DNA of 56,701 nucleotides, taken from NCBI GenBank assembly GCA_934149325.1, contig CAKPEJ010000006.1, forward strand, positions 1 to 56,701. Reading direction: 5' to 3'. Shown piece after piece: positions 16,627 through 26,074 of the stretch. Origin of the DNA: an uncultured Bacilli bacterium. GTDB lineage: Bacteria > Bacillota_I > Bacilli_A > RF39 > UBA660. Numbering within the stretch: position 1 is the stretch's first letter; every line of letters starts with the position of its first letter. Made by a program: the position numbers and the translations under genes. Under the pieces are notes generated by a model. It searched no databases and was not told the origin of the DNA. It saw nothing but the letters and a program-made list of their open reading frames with translations.

Positions 16627-17691
16627 TTACTCTATTCCTATTTTATCAAAATCAACACTATTTATACTATTAAATCTTTTAGTGATTTTATCTGTTGTTG
16701 TATGAATATCTTCAACATCTTTACTAACTGTTTGAATACTTCTTGATAACTTGTCCCATCTATCTTTATATCTTGAAAATTCAACAGATAGTTTTGATAA
16801 TTCTTGACCAATAATTTTAGTGTATTTATCTCTTTCAGAATTCTTAATAATTAATTGTATTGTTGTTAATGTACTCATTAATGTTGTAGGTGATGTTATC
16901 CAAACTCTCTTTTTGTATGCGTATTCTATTAAATCGCTATGATATGCATTTATCTCAGCAAATATTGCTTCTGCTGGTAAAAACATTATTGCTTGATCAC
17001 TTGTAACTCCTGGAATAATATATTTACTAGAAATTGCATCTATATGTTTTTTTACATCAATTTTAAACAATTTTGCAGCCGCTTCTCTATCAGAATTACT
17101 ATATTTTTTATCAACCATTATTCTATAGTGTTCAAGTGGAAACTTAGAATCTATTGCAACTACTCCTAGTGGTTCAGGTGCAAACAATACAGCATCAGCT
17201 ATATAACCATTTGTAAATGTATACTGAACTTTATACACCTTATCATTCTTTTCTCCAAATACACTTGATAAAATATGGTTTAAATTAACTTCACCATATA
17301 TACCTCTACTTTTCTTATCTGTTAAAATTCCTTGAAGAGAAACTATATCATTTGATAAACTATCAATCTTTTTTTGAGCTTCATCTATTTTACTTAATCT
17401 TTCTAGTACAGATGTAAAAGTTTTATTTGTCTTTTCAAAATTTTCATCTAATCTTTCATTAACTCTATCATTAATTAAATTTAACCTCTTATCGATTCTT
17501 TCACTAAGTTCATTAAAATCAGTAACCAAATTCTTATTTATATCAACTTTAAATTCACCTAATTCTTTAGTTAATCCTGTTTCTAACTTTCCAAGTCTTT
17601 CTGTAATGTTACCTTCATTTATATTTTTCATTAAAGATACTGTTACTAATATTACTATTAATATTAATAAACCAATTATAATATACTCCAT
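16627..17691 (-). CDS. rmuC: DNA recombination protein RmuC
   Basis: A 354-aa protein with an N-terminal membrane helix (about 3-19), a long coiled coil (about 30-125) and the RmuC nuclease-like core: KSRGIYGEVNLNHILSSVFG, then YIADAVLFAPEPLGVVAIDS and FPLEHYR, and a MFLPAEAIFAEI block near 230. RmuC limits recombination between inverted repeats. It lies 12 bases after the TVP38-type gene, so they form an operon. AAAGGAAG precedes the start. Confidence 0.92.
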   Translation of the reverse strand: MEYIIIGLLILIVILVTVSLMKNINEGNITERLGKLETGLTKELGEFKVDINKNLVTDFNELSERIDKRLNLINDRVNERLDENFEKTNKTFTSVLERLSKIDEAQKKIDSLSNDIVSLQGILTDKKSRGIYGEVNLNHILSSVFGEKNDKVYKVQYTFTNGYIADAVLFAPEPLGVVAIDSKFPLEHYRIMVDKKYSNSDREAAAKLFKIDVKKHIDAISSKYIIPGVTSDQAIMFLPAEAIFAEINAYHSDLIEYAYKKRVWITSPTTLMSTLTTIQLIIKNSERDKYTKIIGQELSKLSVEFSRYKDRWDKLSRSIQTVSKDVEDIHTTTDKITKRFNSINSVDFDKIGIE

Positions 17692-17703
17692 AATACTTCC
17701 TTT

Positions 17704-18273
17704 CTATAATTTAAGAAATTTATTCGCAACTTTAGAAACTAATAATGCTAGTATAAGCATTACACATATTTGAACTAGAGTTGCTACATCAGTCATGCTT
17801 TCAAGAAAACTTTTTCCTATAAATCCCCAAAAATATATCATTGGTAATTTACCAACAAATAGTGCTGCAAAAAACTTTTTAGGTTCAATATCAGATAAAC
17901 CACCTGCTATATTAACCGCAAATGCTGGTGTAAATGGTATTGCCATAATTAATACTAAACTTGAATAAGATATATCATTAAATTTTTTTCTTAGTTTTTT
18001 TACAGTTTCATTATCCTTATATTTTTTATCAAACCAATTTTTAAGTTTTTTACATATAAAAAACATTAGCATACATCCAATAATTGTAGATAACCATGAT
18101 ATTATAAAACCTATAAGATTACCAAATGTAATTATATTTAATGCAATAAATACCGCAAGTGGTAAAACAGGTATCATAGATTCTAACATTATTAATAATA
18201 TTCCTGAAAATATTCCTAATTTTCCCATAACATTTGTAACTGAAGATACTAAATCCGTTATAAATTGTTCCAT
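17704..18273 (-). CDS. TVP38/TMEM64 (DedA-like) family membrane protein
   Basis: A 189-aa protein with four to five hydrophobic helices and the VTT/DedA-like core. That core has LESMIPVLPLAVFIALN near residue 30, MAIPFTPAFAVNIAGGLSD near 110, and a GKLPMIYFWGFIG segment near 140. Family members are lipid or undecaprenyl-phosphate scramblase candidates; the substrate is not evident. An AGGAGG Shine-Dalgarno is present. It heads the rmuC operon. Confidence 0.82.
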   Translation of the reverse strand: MEQFITDLVSSVTNVMGKLGIFSGILLIMLESMIPVLPLAVFIALNIITFGNLIGFIISWLSTIIGCMLMFFICKKLKNWFDKKYKDNETVKKLRKKFNDISYSSLVLIMAIPFTPAFAVNIAGGLSDIEPKKFFAALFVGKLPMIYFWGFIGKSFLESMTDVATLVQICVMLILALLVSKVANKFLKL

Positions 18274-18301
18274 ATTTTACCTCCTTTATTATTATACCAA
18301 A

Positions 18302-18335
18302 AAAAAATAAGATATTTATAAAAATCTTATTTTTT
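18302..18335 (-). terminator. Terminator of the rhodanese gene
   Basis: Twelve-base-pair A/T-rich stem (AAAAAATAAGAT/ATCTTATTTTTT) with a ten-base loop and T run on the minus strand. Confidence 0.6.
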
Positions 18336-18604
18336 TACTTAAAACTATCATAACCACCATATACATTAATCACATCATATCCAAGTAATGTAAGCATTTC
18401 ACATACTTTTTTACTTTTATTTCCAAAAGAACAATATATATAATATGTTTTACTTTTATCTAAATATTTATCATGCTCATTAAGTAATTTATTCATATCT
18501 ATATTTCTAGCATTATAAATATGACCTTTACTATATTCTATTTGACTTCTAATATCTATTATTTCATAATTAGGACTTAAGTTTTTAGATTCAATATTTT
18601 TCAT
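18335..18604 (-). CDS. Rhodanese-like domain protein
   Basis: An 89-aa single-domain rhodanese. DIRSQIEYSKGHIYNARNI (about 17-35) is the CH2A-type region, and the active-site loop CSFGNKS carries Cys58. The loop length fits sulfurtransferases of the GlpE/PspE type, which move sulfane sulfur. The start has GGGGG as its Shine-Dalgarno. It sits between virD4 and the TVP38/rmuC operon with its own terminator. Confidence 0.85.
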   Translation of the reverse strand: MKNIESKNLSPNYEIIDIRSQIEYSKGHIYNARNIDMNKLLNEHDKYLDKSKTYYIYCSFGNKSKKVCEMLTLLGYDVINVYGGYDSFK

Positions 18605-18641
18605 ATAATATACCCCCAGATATAATATAATATGAAAAAAA

Positions 18642-18667
18642 AGTAAACTTGTTTAAACAAATTTACT
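18642..18667 (-). terminator. Terminator of the type IV secretion operon after virD4
   Basis: A near-perfect 26-base palindrome centred on GTTTAAAC, flanked by TTTACT and a run of eight T on the minus strand. It overlaps the last codons of virD4. Confidence 0.7.
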
Positions 18668-20903
18668 CTTCAAAGAAGAAATCATCAAAAAAATCATCAT
18701 AATCGTTTGTATCACTATTTAAAATATTATTTGTTTCTTTTTTGTTAACAATTGGACTATCTTCCTTCTTTTCTTCTTCTTTTTTTACATTTGATTCTTC
18801 TTTTAATGAAAAATCATTTAAATTAATCATTTTACTATCTATAACATCACTTTGTGGTTTTTGTGTATTAAGTTCATTTATTGGAGTCATTTGAATAGTT
18901 TCATCTAAACTTGGTTTATTAGGTTTTATTCCTTCTTCTTTTGAACCACCTAATACCTTAGTATCATCCATAGATTGCTGTTTAGTAGCAGCTTTTTTCT
19001 TTTCCTCTTCTTCTTCTTTTTCAAGTTCTGCAATTTTAGCATCTATGTCTTTAATCATTTTATCTAAATCAAAATCATTTGGATTCATATTAGGAAATGA
19101 TGGTGGAAATGGACTTCCTCCACCAACAGGATTTGATGCACCTGAACTAGGATTCATACCGGCATTTTTTAATTTTTCCTGTTTTTGTTTCCTTACAAAT
19201 TCTTTTATATCAAATGTTTTTATAGGTTCCATCTCTCTTTGTGGATATATTACATTCTTACCATAATGTTCTGTTCCAACACCAAAACCAAAATCAGTTT
19301 CATAATCCTTTTTTAACTTTCCTTTATATGGAGCGCACCTTTGTTTTATTAAAATAAATTCATTATCCTTCATTCTTTGAAGTTCTGAGACAGTAACTAG
19401 TGGTCTTGTTTCTTCTTTCTTATCTTTACCTACTCTTACAAGTTTATCTCCACATAATTTACTAATTTCTTCTAAGGCTGAAAGTTCTCCTGTTAATAAA
19501 TATATTAAATTTCCACAGTTACCACGAATTGTTTCAGCATCATGATCACCATAATTTTGTTTCAATTGCGCAAAGTTTTGAATTATAAATGTAAATCTTA
19601 TTTGTCTTGAACGCGCTGCTGTAACCATTGTTGTTATATCTTTAAATTTAGGCATGTTGGCAAACTCATCAAGTAAGAAATTTACTCTTACAGGAAGTTT
19701 TCCACCATGTTGATGAGCTACATTTATTAAAGCTTCATAACATTGTTTAACAAATATGGTAGCAAGTGAATGATATGTAGTTTTTTCATCTTGTATAATC
19801 ATAAATACTGCGGTTGGTCTTTCACCAATTGTATCCATCTCAAAATCACTTTTAGAAAGCATCTCTGATAAATTTTTAGTAACAGCAAGAGTCTTTACTT
19901 TTTGTTTTAAAACTGATACTATACCACCTTTTGTGTCATTAGGTGCATTAACTGTACCAAGAGCATTTACACAAGCAGGAGATGCAGGGTCTTTTGCATT
20001 AAAATATTCTTTTAAATAATTTGAAGCACCATATTTATCTTCACCTGTTGTCATCATTAAATTTACTGTGTTAATATTTATTTCTTCAGGCTTTGCATCT
20101 TCAAACATTGCAAGTGATAAACCTGTTAAATAACTTGCTGCTGAATCTTGCCAGAATGGATCCTGTCCTTGTCCATCAACAACTATATTAGTTGATAAAT
20201 CATTTAAAAGTTCATTTGCTTTATCAAAGTTACCTTCCTTTTGATATTTATAAGGTAAATGATATGGATTCCAACAATTACCTTTTTGTGGATCACGGAA
20301 ATTAAGAATTATTATGTCATATCCAAGTTCTCTCATAAGTCCTGAATTATCTTCATATATCTCACCTTTTGGATCTGATATAATCATTGATTCTCTTGCC
20401 TTCATAAGCATTTTTACAGTTGGGTTAATAATACCAGCTGTTTTACCTGAACCTGTTGCACCTATAACTAATGTATGATTTTCACCATTATCAACATAGG
20501 CAGCATCTTTATCATATACAAGTGGTGTCCCACCAGCCTTTGCCTCTTTATCTAAATAAGGTACTCTTTCAACACTTTTAAATCTTTTTATTTCATCAGC
20601 TTTTGCCCATCTTGAATAACCATTTTCTTTCTTTTCACTAGTATATCCAAATCCTTTTTCAAATGTGAAAAAATATGATGATGAAGAACCAATAAGTGTC
20701 GCAATAGCAGCAACCCATATACCTAAAGTTGGAACTATATATCTAGGCATAAAAGCTCCAAATGGATTTAATCCAGATGGTACTCCATTTGCTATTAAAG
20801 AATTAACATTCAATATACATAAAGCAATTATATATAGTAAAAATACACTTACACAACCAAATGCAATTAGATCATTTTTACTTGCTCTTAATTTTAACTT
20901 CAT
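18663..20903 (-). CDS. virD4: Type IV secretion coupling ATPase VirD4/TraG
   Basis: A 746-aa protein with two N-terminal membrane helices (about 12-33 and 55-80) and a TraG/VirD4 ATPase domain. Walker A is GATGSGKT (148-155), Walker B is in FLLDEFANMPKF, and the ISDPKGEIYE and RGNCGNLIYLLTGE blocks are typical. The last 180 residues form a disordered, charged tail (Pro/Gly-rich, then Glu/Lys-rich) ending in Asp/Phe/Glu clusters. Coupling proteins recruit substrate to the secretion channel. It is the last gene of the secretion operon, 76 bases after the hydrolase gene and separated from it by a hairpin. No relaxase gene is near. Confidence 0.94.
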   Translation of the reverse strand: MKLKLRASKNDLIAFGCVSVFLLYIIALCILNVNSLIANGVPSGLNPFGAFMPRYIVPTLGIWVAAIATLIGSSSSYFFTFEKGFGYTSEKKENGYSRWAKADEIKRFKSVERVPYLDKEAKAGGTPLVYDKDAAYVDNGENHTLVIGATGSGKTAGIINPTVKMLMKARESMIISDPKGEIYEDNSGLMRELGYDIIILNFRDPQKGNCWNPYHLPYKYQKEGNFDKANELLNDLSTNIVVDGQGQDPFWQDSAASYLTGLSLAMFEDAKPEEININTVNLMMTTGEDKYGASNYLKEYFNAKDPASPACVNALGTVNAPNDTKGGIVSVLKQKVKTLAVTKNLSEMLSKSDFEMDTIGERPTAVFMIIQDEKTTYHSLATIFVKQCYEALINVAHQHGGKLPVRVNFLLDEFANMPKFKDITTMVTAARSRQIRFTFIIQNFAQLKQNYGDHDAETIRGNCGNLIYLLTGELSALEEISKLCGDKLVRVGKDKKEETRPLVTVSELQRMKDNEFILIKQRCAPYKGKLKKDYETDFGFGVGTEHYGKNVIYPQREMEPIKTFDIKEFVRKQKQEKLKNAGMNPSSGASNPVGGGSPFPPSFPNMNPNDFDLDKMIKDIDAKIAELEKEEEEEKKKAATKQQSMDDTKVLGGSKEEGIKPNKPSLDETIQMTPINELNTQKPQSDVIDSKMINLNDFSLKEESNVKKEEEKKEDSPIVNKKETNNILNSDTNDYDDFFDDFFFEE

Positions 20904-20947
20904 AAACTCATCTCCAGTAAATTATTCTATATTTAATTATAACAAAA

Positions 20948-20973
20948 AAATAAGTATTTTTGAATACTTATTT
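20948..20973 (-). terminator. Hairpin between the wall hydrolase gene and virD4
   Basis: Eleven-base-pair stem AAATAAGTATT/AATACTTATTT with a four-base loop and T run on the minus strand. It could end most transcripts after the hydrolase gene and lower virD4 expression. Confidence 0.65.
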
Positions 20974-20979
20974 TTATTA

Positions 20980-23900
20980 TTAATCATTAATTATTCGTCT
21001 ATAGCTAATTGGATCTCTATATTTATAATTATCAGTTATTTTTACACCATCTTTTTTATTTGAGGCATGGACTATAGCACCATTACCTATATACATTGCA
21101 ACGTGACCTTCATATAGTATTAAATCTCCTGGTTTTAATTGTGATTCTTTTATCTTTTTACCATCATTAATTTGCTCATCTGTTGTTCTAGATATTTCAT
21201 ATCCAAAATGTTTATATATTGCTTGCACAAATCCAGAACAATCTACACCACAACCAGATTTTTTTGTCCAATTTTCACATAACTTAGTTCCACCCCATAC
21301 ATATGGGTGTCCAACAAAGCTTTTTGCATAACTAACCATTTTCTTTCTTTTATCGGATACATTACCTTCATTACTTGAAATATTATCCATACTAATATTT
21401 GATTCATATTTTTTATCTTTGTATTTTTTATATATTGCTTTTGCCTGTTCACCTCTAGATGGCTGATATAAATCAGCAGGTCTTTCAAAATATCTACAAT
21501 ATAACATACCAGATTCATATGGGGTCTTTGCATTAAACCATTCCTTTTTTCTTGACATAGTAAGCCATTGTCCTGGATCTCCATTCATCTCTTCAACTAA
21601 GAACTCTAGCTGCATTTCAAGATCTCCAATACTTGTTTTCTTTTTCGAATGCTTATTATATAATAATTCTTTTCTTCCATAAGTTGTCCACTGAGCTAAA
21701 CCATATCCTCCGCCACCTGGTCCATGTTTAATAAAATCTGTTTTTGATATAGTTTTTTTATCAACTTTTTTTGTATAATTATAACTTACTTCAGAAATAG
21801 GAGTATCACCTTGAACAATTTGAGGTTCAAAACCTGACTCTGATTGTAAATTACCTAAAACTCCAGCAGCTTGCACTTTTGAAAATTTAGCTATCCTAGT
21901 TAAATAGAACCATATTTTTTCTTCATTACTATTACCAACTAATTCACCAGATGAAACAGTACATTCTATAAATAAATTTGTTGGATTTAAAGCTGTATCG
22001 CCATCACTTAAATCATGTAATTCAAAATGTAGTTGTGCTTCACTTGCATCTCCAGTATTACCAACTTTTGCTATTACATCTCCTTTTTTAACTGATTTAC
22101 CTTTTTTTAAACTAATACTACCTGCTTTTAAGTTAGTATATATTGATAATATCTTATATGTTTTTCCATCAGTTTTTATCTCATGTTCAATTTTTATATA
22201 ATTTCCTAATGAACTACAAGAAGCATCTGATGCAGTATTACAATTAATATTTGATACAACCTCAGTTACTTTTCCTGCTGCTACAGCATAAACATTGTCT
22301 CCATCCTTTACTCCTGCTGATGAACTATTTAAATCAACACCATTATTTGTAACACCATCACTTATTCCATAGGCAGATGATCCACTAAAGCTAAATGAAT
22401 CTGATTTAACAGGCTGTGTTAAACTTGATACAACAGCTTCTGGAACATTACCTACACATTCTTCATCATACTCTTCAGCTGATCCTATTTGAACATATCC
22501 ATAAATATCTTTAAATTCATCTGAATATTCATAGATATCATTTATTATTCTATCTATTTCATTTTCTTTTGCAGTACCTGTAAGTCCACCTACATCTTCT
22601 GAAAACTCAGGCATTGTTGGAATATAGTAATCTTTCAAGTACTTTTTGTAATTATCTTCATTATAATCATACTTATAAATTGTTACTTTAAATTCTCCAT
22701 CAGCATAATGTAAATTACCAAATTCTAATCCTGTCAAAACTGATTCTTTTAATAATTTTGTAAGTGCTGTTGAAGTTTCTGACCAATTTCCAAATGATGT
22801 TGTGGCTAATGTTTCTGAACCATCTGCTATAGATAATAATTCATAAACTTTTTTAAAAAAGTCTGGGAACCCTGTTAAAGATGATGGAATAGCCTGAAAT
22901 AATTGATATAAATCATCTCCCATTCTATCTTGAACACGTTCTAAAAATTCGCTAAGTGAAACTTCTTCCTCTTCAGTAGGTAATCCACCAGTACCAAATA
23001 ATGATGTATCAAGTTGGTTTCTAGCAAGTTTTCTAAGTCTATAAATTTTACCAATAGTATAATTTTTACTATCTGTATCAAGAGTTTCATACATATCTTT
23101 ATATTTAGATTTCAAAAATGATGCAGCTTCTTTAGCTAATGTTTGAGTATTAAGTTCATCTAAATCACCAGTATCATTAACTGGATTAATACCATATTTA
23201 GTATCATACCCTTCACGCTCTTTATAAAATAATGTTGCCATAATAAGAGGTACATCTAATTGTTCATCATATTCTCCATATAAATAATTTAATTCTTCGA
23301 AGAAAGCTTCTTTTGAATCCTGACATCCAAATCCAGAATAAAAGTTACCTGTTTTTTCAGCAGTTGTTGATATTGAATCCCAATTATCATCAAGCCACTG
23401 TATAGCATCAAGTATAGGACTAAAAATTATATATATAAGTATTACCGTTAAAACTATGTATAATAACCCTAATAAAACATATAATTTAAGAAGCTTACCA
23501 AATTTTTTTATTTTTCCTGAAAATCCTATATTTCCACTTGCAGTACTACTAATTGATTGTAATTCTTGTTTTGCAGATTCTCTTCTTTTTTTTATAAATT
23601 TTTTAGCTTTATCTGTAAAATTATTTGCATCAGTATTTGATTCTAGTTTTGATCCTAACGGATTATTACTTATTCTACCTTTTTTTGAAGATCCTTTTAT
23701 TCTACTACCAGTATCTGAAATTTGTTTTCCTTTATTATTAATTTTATTTCCTGTTTTTTTAATACCTTTAGCAGTATCTTGAGTTTTTTTACCAGCGTTA
23801 TTAACTGCTTTACCTGCTTTTTGTGTACCTTTTCCAGCAACTTCTGCACCTTTACCTGCTGCTTTAACTCCCTTACCAGCAGCATTTGCAATTCCACCTA

Positions 23901-24249
23901 ACGCCGTTCCTACATATGGTATTGCGCTTAAAGCTTGACCACCTGCTGATATTGCATCTCCTGCAGCTTGTGCTCCTTTACCAGCTGCTTCTACTCCTTT
24001 TCCGGCAGCCTCAGCTGTTTTACCAGCAGCTTCCATTCCTTTACCTGCAGCGTTTACTGCTGTACCTGCTGTTTCAACAGCTTTTCCTGTACCTTGAACT
24101 ACCTTTCCAGAGTTTTCCACAGTATTACCGGTTTTTTCTTTTACTGTTTTTTTAGGTTTTGGTGATCCATTAGTAAAAGATGATGTATTAGAATCTAATA
24201 CTTCACCTTCAATTCCATCATTTAATTCTTCTATTACATCATCTTCCAT
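20980..24249 (-). CDS. T4SS wall hydrolase: repeat region, TM, degenerate M23, tail-lysozyme, NlpC/P60
   Basis: A 1089-aa VirB1-like protein. Residues about 40-185 are a repeat region of seven-residue units around AAGKG-x-E, rich in Ala, Gly and Lys. A membrane helix lies near 254-278, leaving the N-terminus in the cytoplasm. Outside are an uncharacterised domain (about 280-600); a LytM/M23-like fold (about 640-770) whose key His are replaced (NNGVD for H-x-G-x-D, YTNL for YGHL, AQLHF for HLHF); a phage-tail-type lysozyme domain (about 785-945, LQSESGFEP and GGGGYGLAQWT with a catalytic-type Glu); and a C-terminal NlpC/P60 peptidase with Cys in VDCSGFV, His in GHVAMYIG and His in IVHASN. It should cut glycan and peptide to let the secretion channel through the wall. 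Confidence 0.9.
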   Translation of the reverse strand: MEDDVIEELNDGIEGEVLDSNTSSFTNGSPKPKKTVKEKTGNTVENSGKVVQGTGKAVETAGTAVNAAGKGMEAAGKTAEAAGKGVEAAGKGAQAAGDAISAGGQALSAIPYVGTALGGIANAAGKGVKAAGKGAEVAGKGTQKAGKAVNNAGKKTQDTAKGIKKTGNKINNKGKQISDTGSRIKGSSKKGRISNNPLGSKLESNTDANNFTDKAKKFIKKRRESAKQELQSISSTASGNIGFSGKIKKFGKLLKLYVLLGLLYIVLTVILIYIIFSPILDAIQWLDDNWDSISTTAEKTGNFYSGFGCQDSKEAFFEELNYLYGEYDEQLDVPLIMATLFYKEREGYDTKYGINPVNDTGDLDELNTQTLAKEAASFLKSKYKDMYETLDTDSKNYTIGKIYRLRKLARNQLDTSLFGTGGLPTEEEEVSLSEFLERVQDRMGDDLYQLFQAIPSSLTGFPDFFKKVYELLSIADGSETLATTSFGNWSETSTALTKLLKESVLTGLEFGNLHYADGEFKVTIYKYDYNEDNYKKYLKDYYIPTMPEFSEDVGGLTGTAKENEIDRIINDIYEYSDEFKDIYGYVQIGSAEEYDEECVGNVPEAVVSSLTQPVKSDSFSFSGSSAYGISDGVTNNGVDLNSSSAGVKDGDNVYAVAAGKVTEVVSNINCNTASDASCSSLGNYIKIEHEIKTDGKTYKILSIYTNLKAGSISLKKGKSVKKGDVIAKVGNTGDASEAQLHFELHDLSDGDTALNPTNLFIECTVSSGELVGNSNEEKIWFYLTRIAKFSKVQAAGVLGNLQSESGFEPQIVQGDTPISEVSYNYTKKVDKKTISKTDFIKHGPGGGGYGLAQWTTYGRKELLYNKHSKKKTSIGDLEMQLEFLVEEMNGDPGQWLTMSRKKEWFNAKTPYESGMLYCRYFERPADLYQPSRGEQAKAIYKKYKDKKYESNISMDNISSNEGNVSDKRKKMVSYAKSFVGHPYVWGGTKLCENWTKKSGCGVDCSGFVQAIYKHFGYEISRTTDEQINDGKKIKESQLKPGDLILYEGHVAMYIGNGAIVHASNKKDGVKITDNYKYRDPISYRRIIND

Positions 24250-24283
24250 TTTACCACCCGATTTCCGATTCTAAATTTCTAAA

Positions 24284-26074
24284 TTATAGTCCACCTTTTG
24301 ATCCAAATGAATCTAATTCTGAATCAGTAGCTATAATACTTATTTGCATACGTTTACTTCCACATACAAATAAAGCTTCACCTTGATTATATCTTTTAAT
24401 ATTTTCTTTTTCATTATCATTTAAATCTATTAACTTAGATAAATCTTCAACAGATTGTTTTCTAAGTCCCATAACTAAATAATATGAAGCATTATCAAAT
24501 ATTGCTTTTCCTTGCATTAATACATCAGGAGCCGCAAAGTCACTAGGTTGTTGAGTAATTATTATTGAACCTGAATTATATTTACGAGCTCTTCTTTGTA
24601 CATTTGCTAAGAAATCTGCGCCTAATTGGTTTCCACTTCCAAGTAAAGTATGAGCTTCATCAACCATCAAAATTGTATTAATTGATGTATCTAAACATAA
24701 TCCCCATGCATACTTCAAAATATTAAAGAATAAAGCATTTTTTATATTTTTTTCAGCATTCATTAATTCTCTAATATTGAATACTATAAAGTTTGATTTT
24801 GGAGAAATTGTAGTATGTCCATCAAAATAATGTTCAAGTCCTCCAAATGTTAATGGTCTAATTTTTATTTCAAGTTTTTCCATTATATCTCTTTCATGAG
24901 TAGCTTCACCATAAGATAAAATTCTACCACGAATAGTTTTATAAACATCACTAAATGTTGGATAATCAGCTGATGTTAATGTTGTAAAATCTGTATTAAC
25001 ATTTATACCAAATCTTTGATATGTTTCAACAACAACTTCATTAAATAATGTTAATACATCTTCTTCAATTGATGGATCATAGTATTTTAAAAATGCTTTT
25101 ACTGTTTGAAGTGTTTTAGCAAGTACAGAGTATCCAAGACCTCTATTTGTTTCCTCTTCATCAGCATCTAATACAACTTCTAATGGATTTATCATTCCAA
25201 ATTCTCCACCACGACCTAAATCAATAAAATCACCATCATATAGCTTAGTCATATCCTCAAGTTCACCTTCAGGATCAATTGCAACTATTTTATATTGATT
25301 TCTTATATGTGATCTTAAAATAAGTTTAGCAGCTGTAGATTTACCACTACCAGATGTACCTAATATAATCATATTAGCATTATTTCTATTATGTTCTTTC
25401 TTTATTTGGTATAAAAATTGATTAAATAAAATTATACCTCCAGAAAAATCAACACCTAAAAGACATGATAAACCTTGGTCTTTAATACTATCAAACACAA
25501 ATGGATACATAGCTGCAAGTGTTGGAGAAGGAATTGGTGTTCCAATTCTATCTTCAATATCTTGTTTTTCAAATATTGGAAGACATGATTTTAAAACCTT
25601 TTCTTGTTCAAATCTTAATGGAATAGCTCTCATTTCCATTGCTTCCATTGCAGATTTTACTTGAAGTTTCTTTTGTTCTAATTCTTCCTTTGTATTTGCT
25701 GTAATCATAATGTGTAATTGGAAATCAAATACTTTTGATTGATTTGTTGTTATAACTTTAATAAAACTTTCAAGAGATTCATAATCTTGTCTTAATCTTT
25801 CTTGCATTGTTTGATCATTTTCATGTTGATATTTATCTTTTAATTCTATTAATTGTTTATTAAGCATTTTTGATACAATTTCAAATGCTACTGGGATATG
25901 TTTTATAACAATTTTAACACCAGATAAACCTGTCGTTAAATTTGATAAATATCCTGGTGCAATATATTTAGGATATGATACAACTGTTAATATAGTTGCA
26001 TATTTATCACTAATAAAGAAATCATTCATATTAAATGTCATACCTTTTGGCGCTAATTCTTTTTTTAAACTCAT
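24284..26074 (-). CDS. virB4: VirB4-type T4SS ATPase, main part
   Basis: A 596-aa protein with the VirB4/TraE ATPase core: Walker A GTSGSGKS (239-246), a DPEGELEDMTKLYDGDFIDLG block, Walker B in ILMVDEAHTLLG, and a SIIITQQPSDF sensor-like motif. VirB4 energises assembly of the secretion channel at the membrane. It is shorter than usual VirB4 proteins (about 780-850 aa) because the N-terminal part is a separate upstream gene. The two genes overlap by one base in a TAATG stop-start, so translation is coupled. Confidence 0.94.
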   Translation of the reverse strand: MSLKKELAPKGMTFNMNDFFISDKYATILTVVSYPKYIAPGYLSNLTTGLSGVKIVIKHIPVAFEIVSKMLNKQLIELKDKYQHENDQTMQERLRQDYESLESFIKVITTNQSKVFDFQLHIMITANTKEELEQKKLQVKSAMEAMEMRAIPLRFEQEKVLKSCLPIFEKQDIEDRIGTPIPSPTLAAMYPFVFDSIKDQGLSCLLGVDFSGGIILFNQFLYQIKKEHNRNNANMIILGTSGSGKSTAAKLILRSHIRNQYKIVAIDPEGELEDMTKLYDGDFIDLGRGGEFGMINPLEVVLDADEEETNRGLGYSVLAKTLQTVKAFLKYYDPSIEEDVLTLFNEVVVETYQRFGINVNTDFTTLTSADYPTFSDVYKTIRGRILSYGEATHERDIMEKLEIKIRPLTFGGLEHYFDGHTTISPKSNFIVFNIRELMNAEKNIKNALFFNILKYAWGLCLDTSINTILMVDEAHTLLGSGNQLGADFLANVQRRARKYNSGSIIITQQPSDFAAPDVLMQGKAIFDNASYYLVMGLRKQSVEDLSKLIDLNDNEKENIKRYNQGEALFVCGSKRMQISIIATDSELDSFGSKGGL

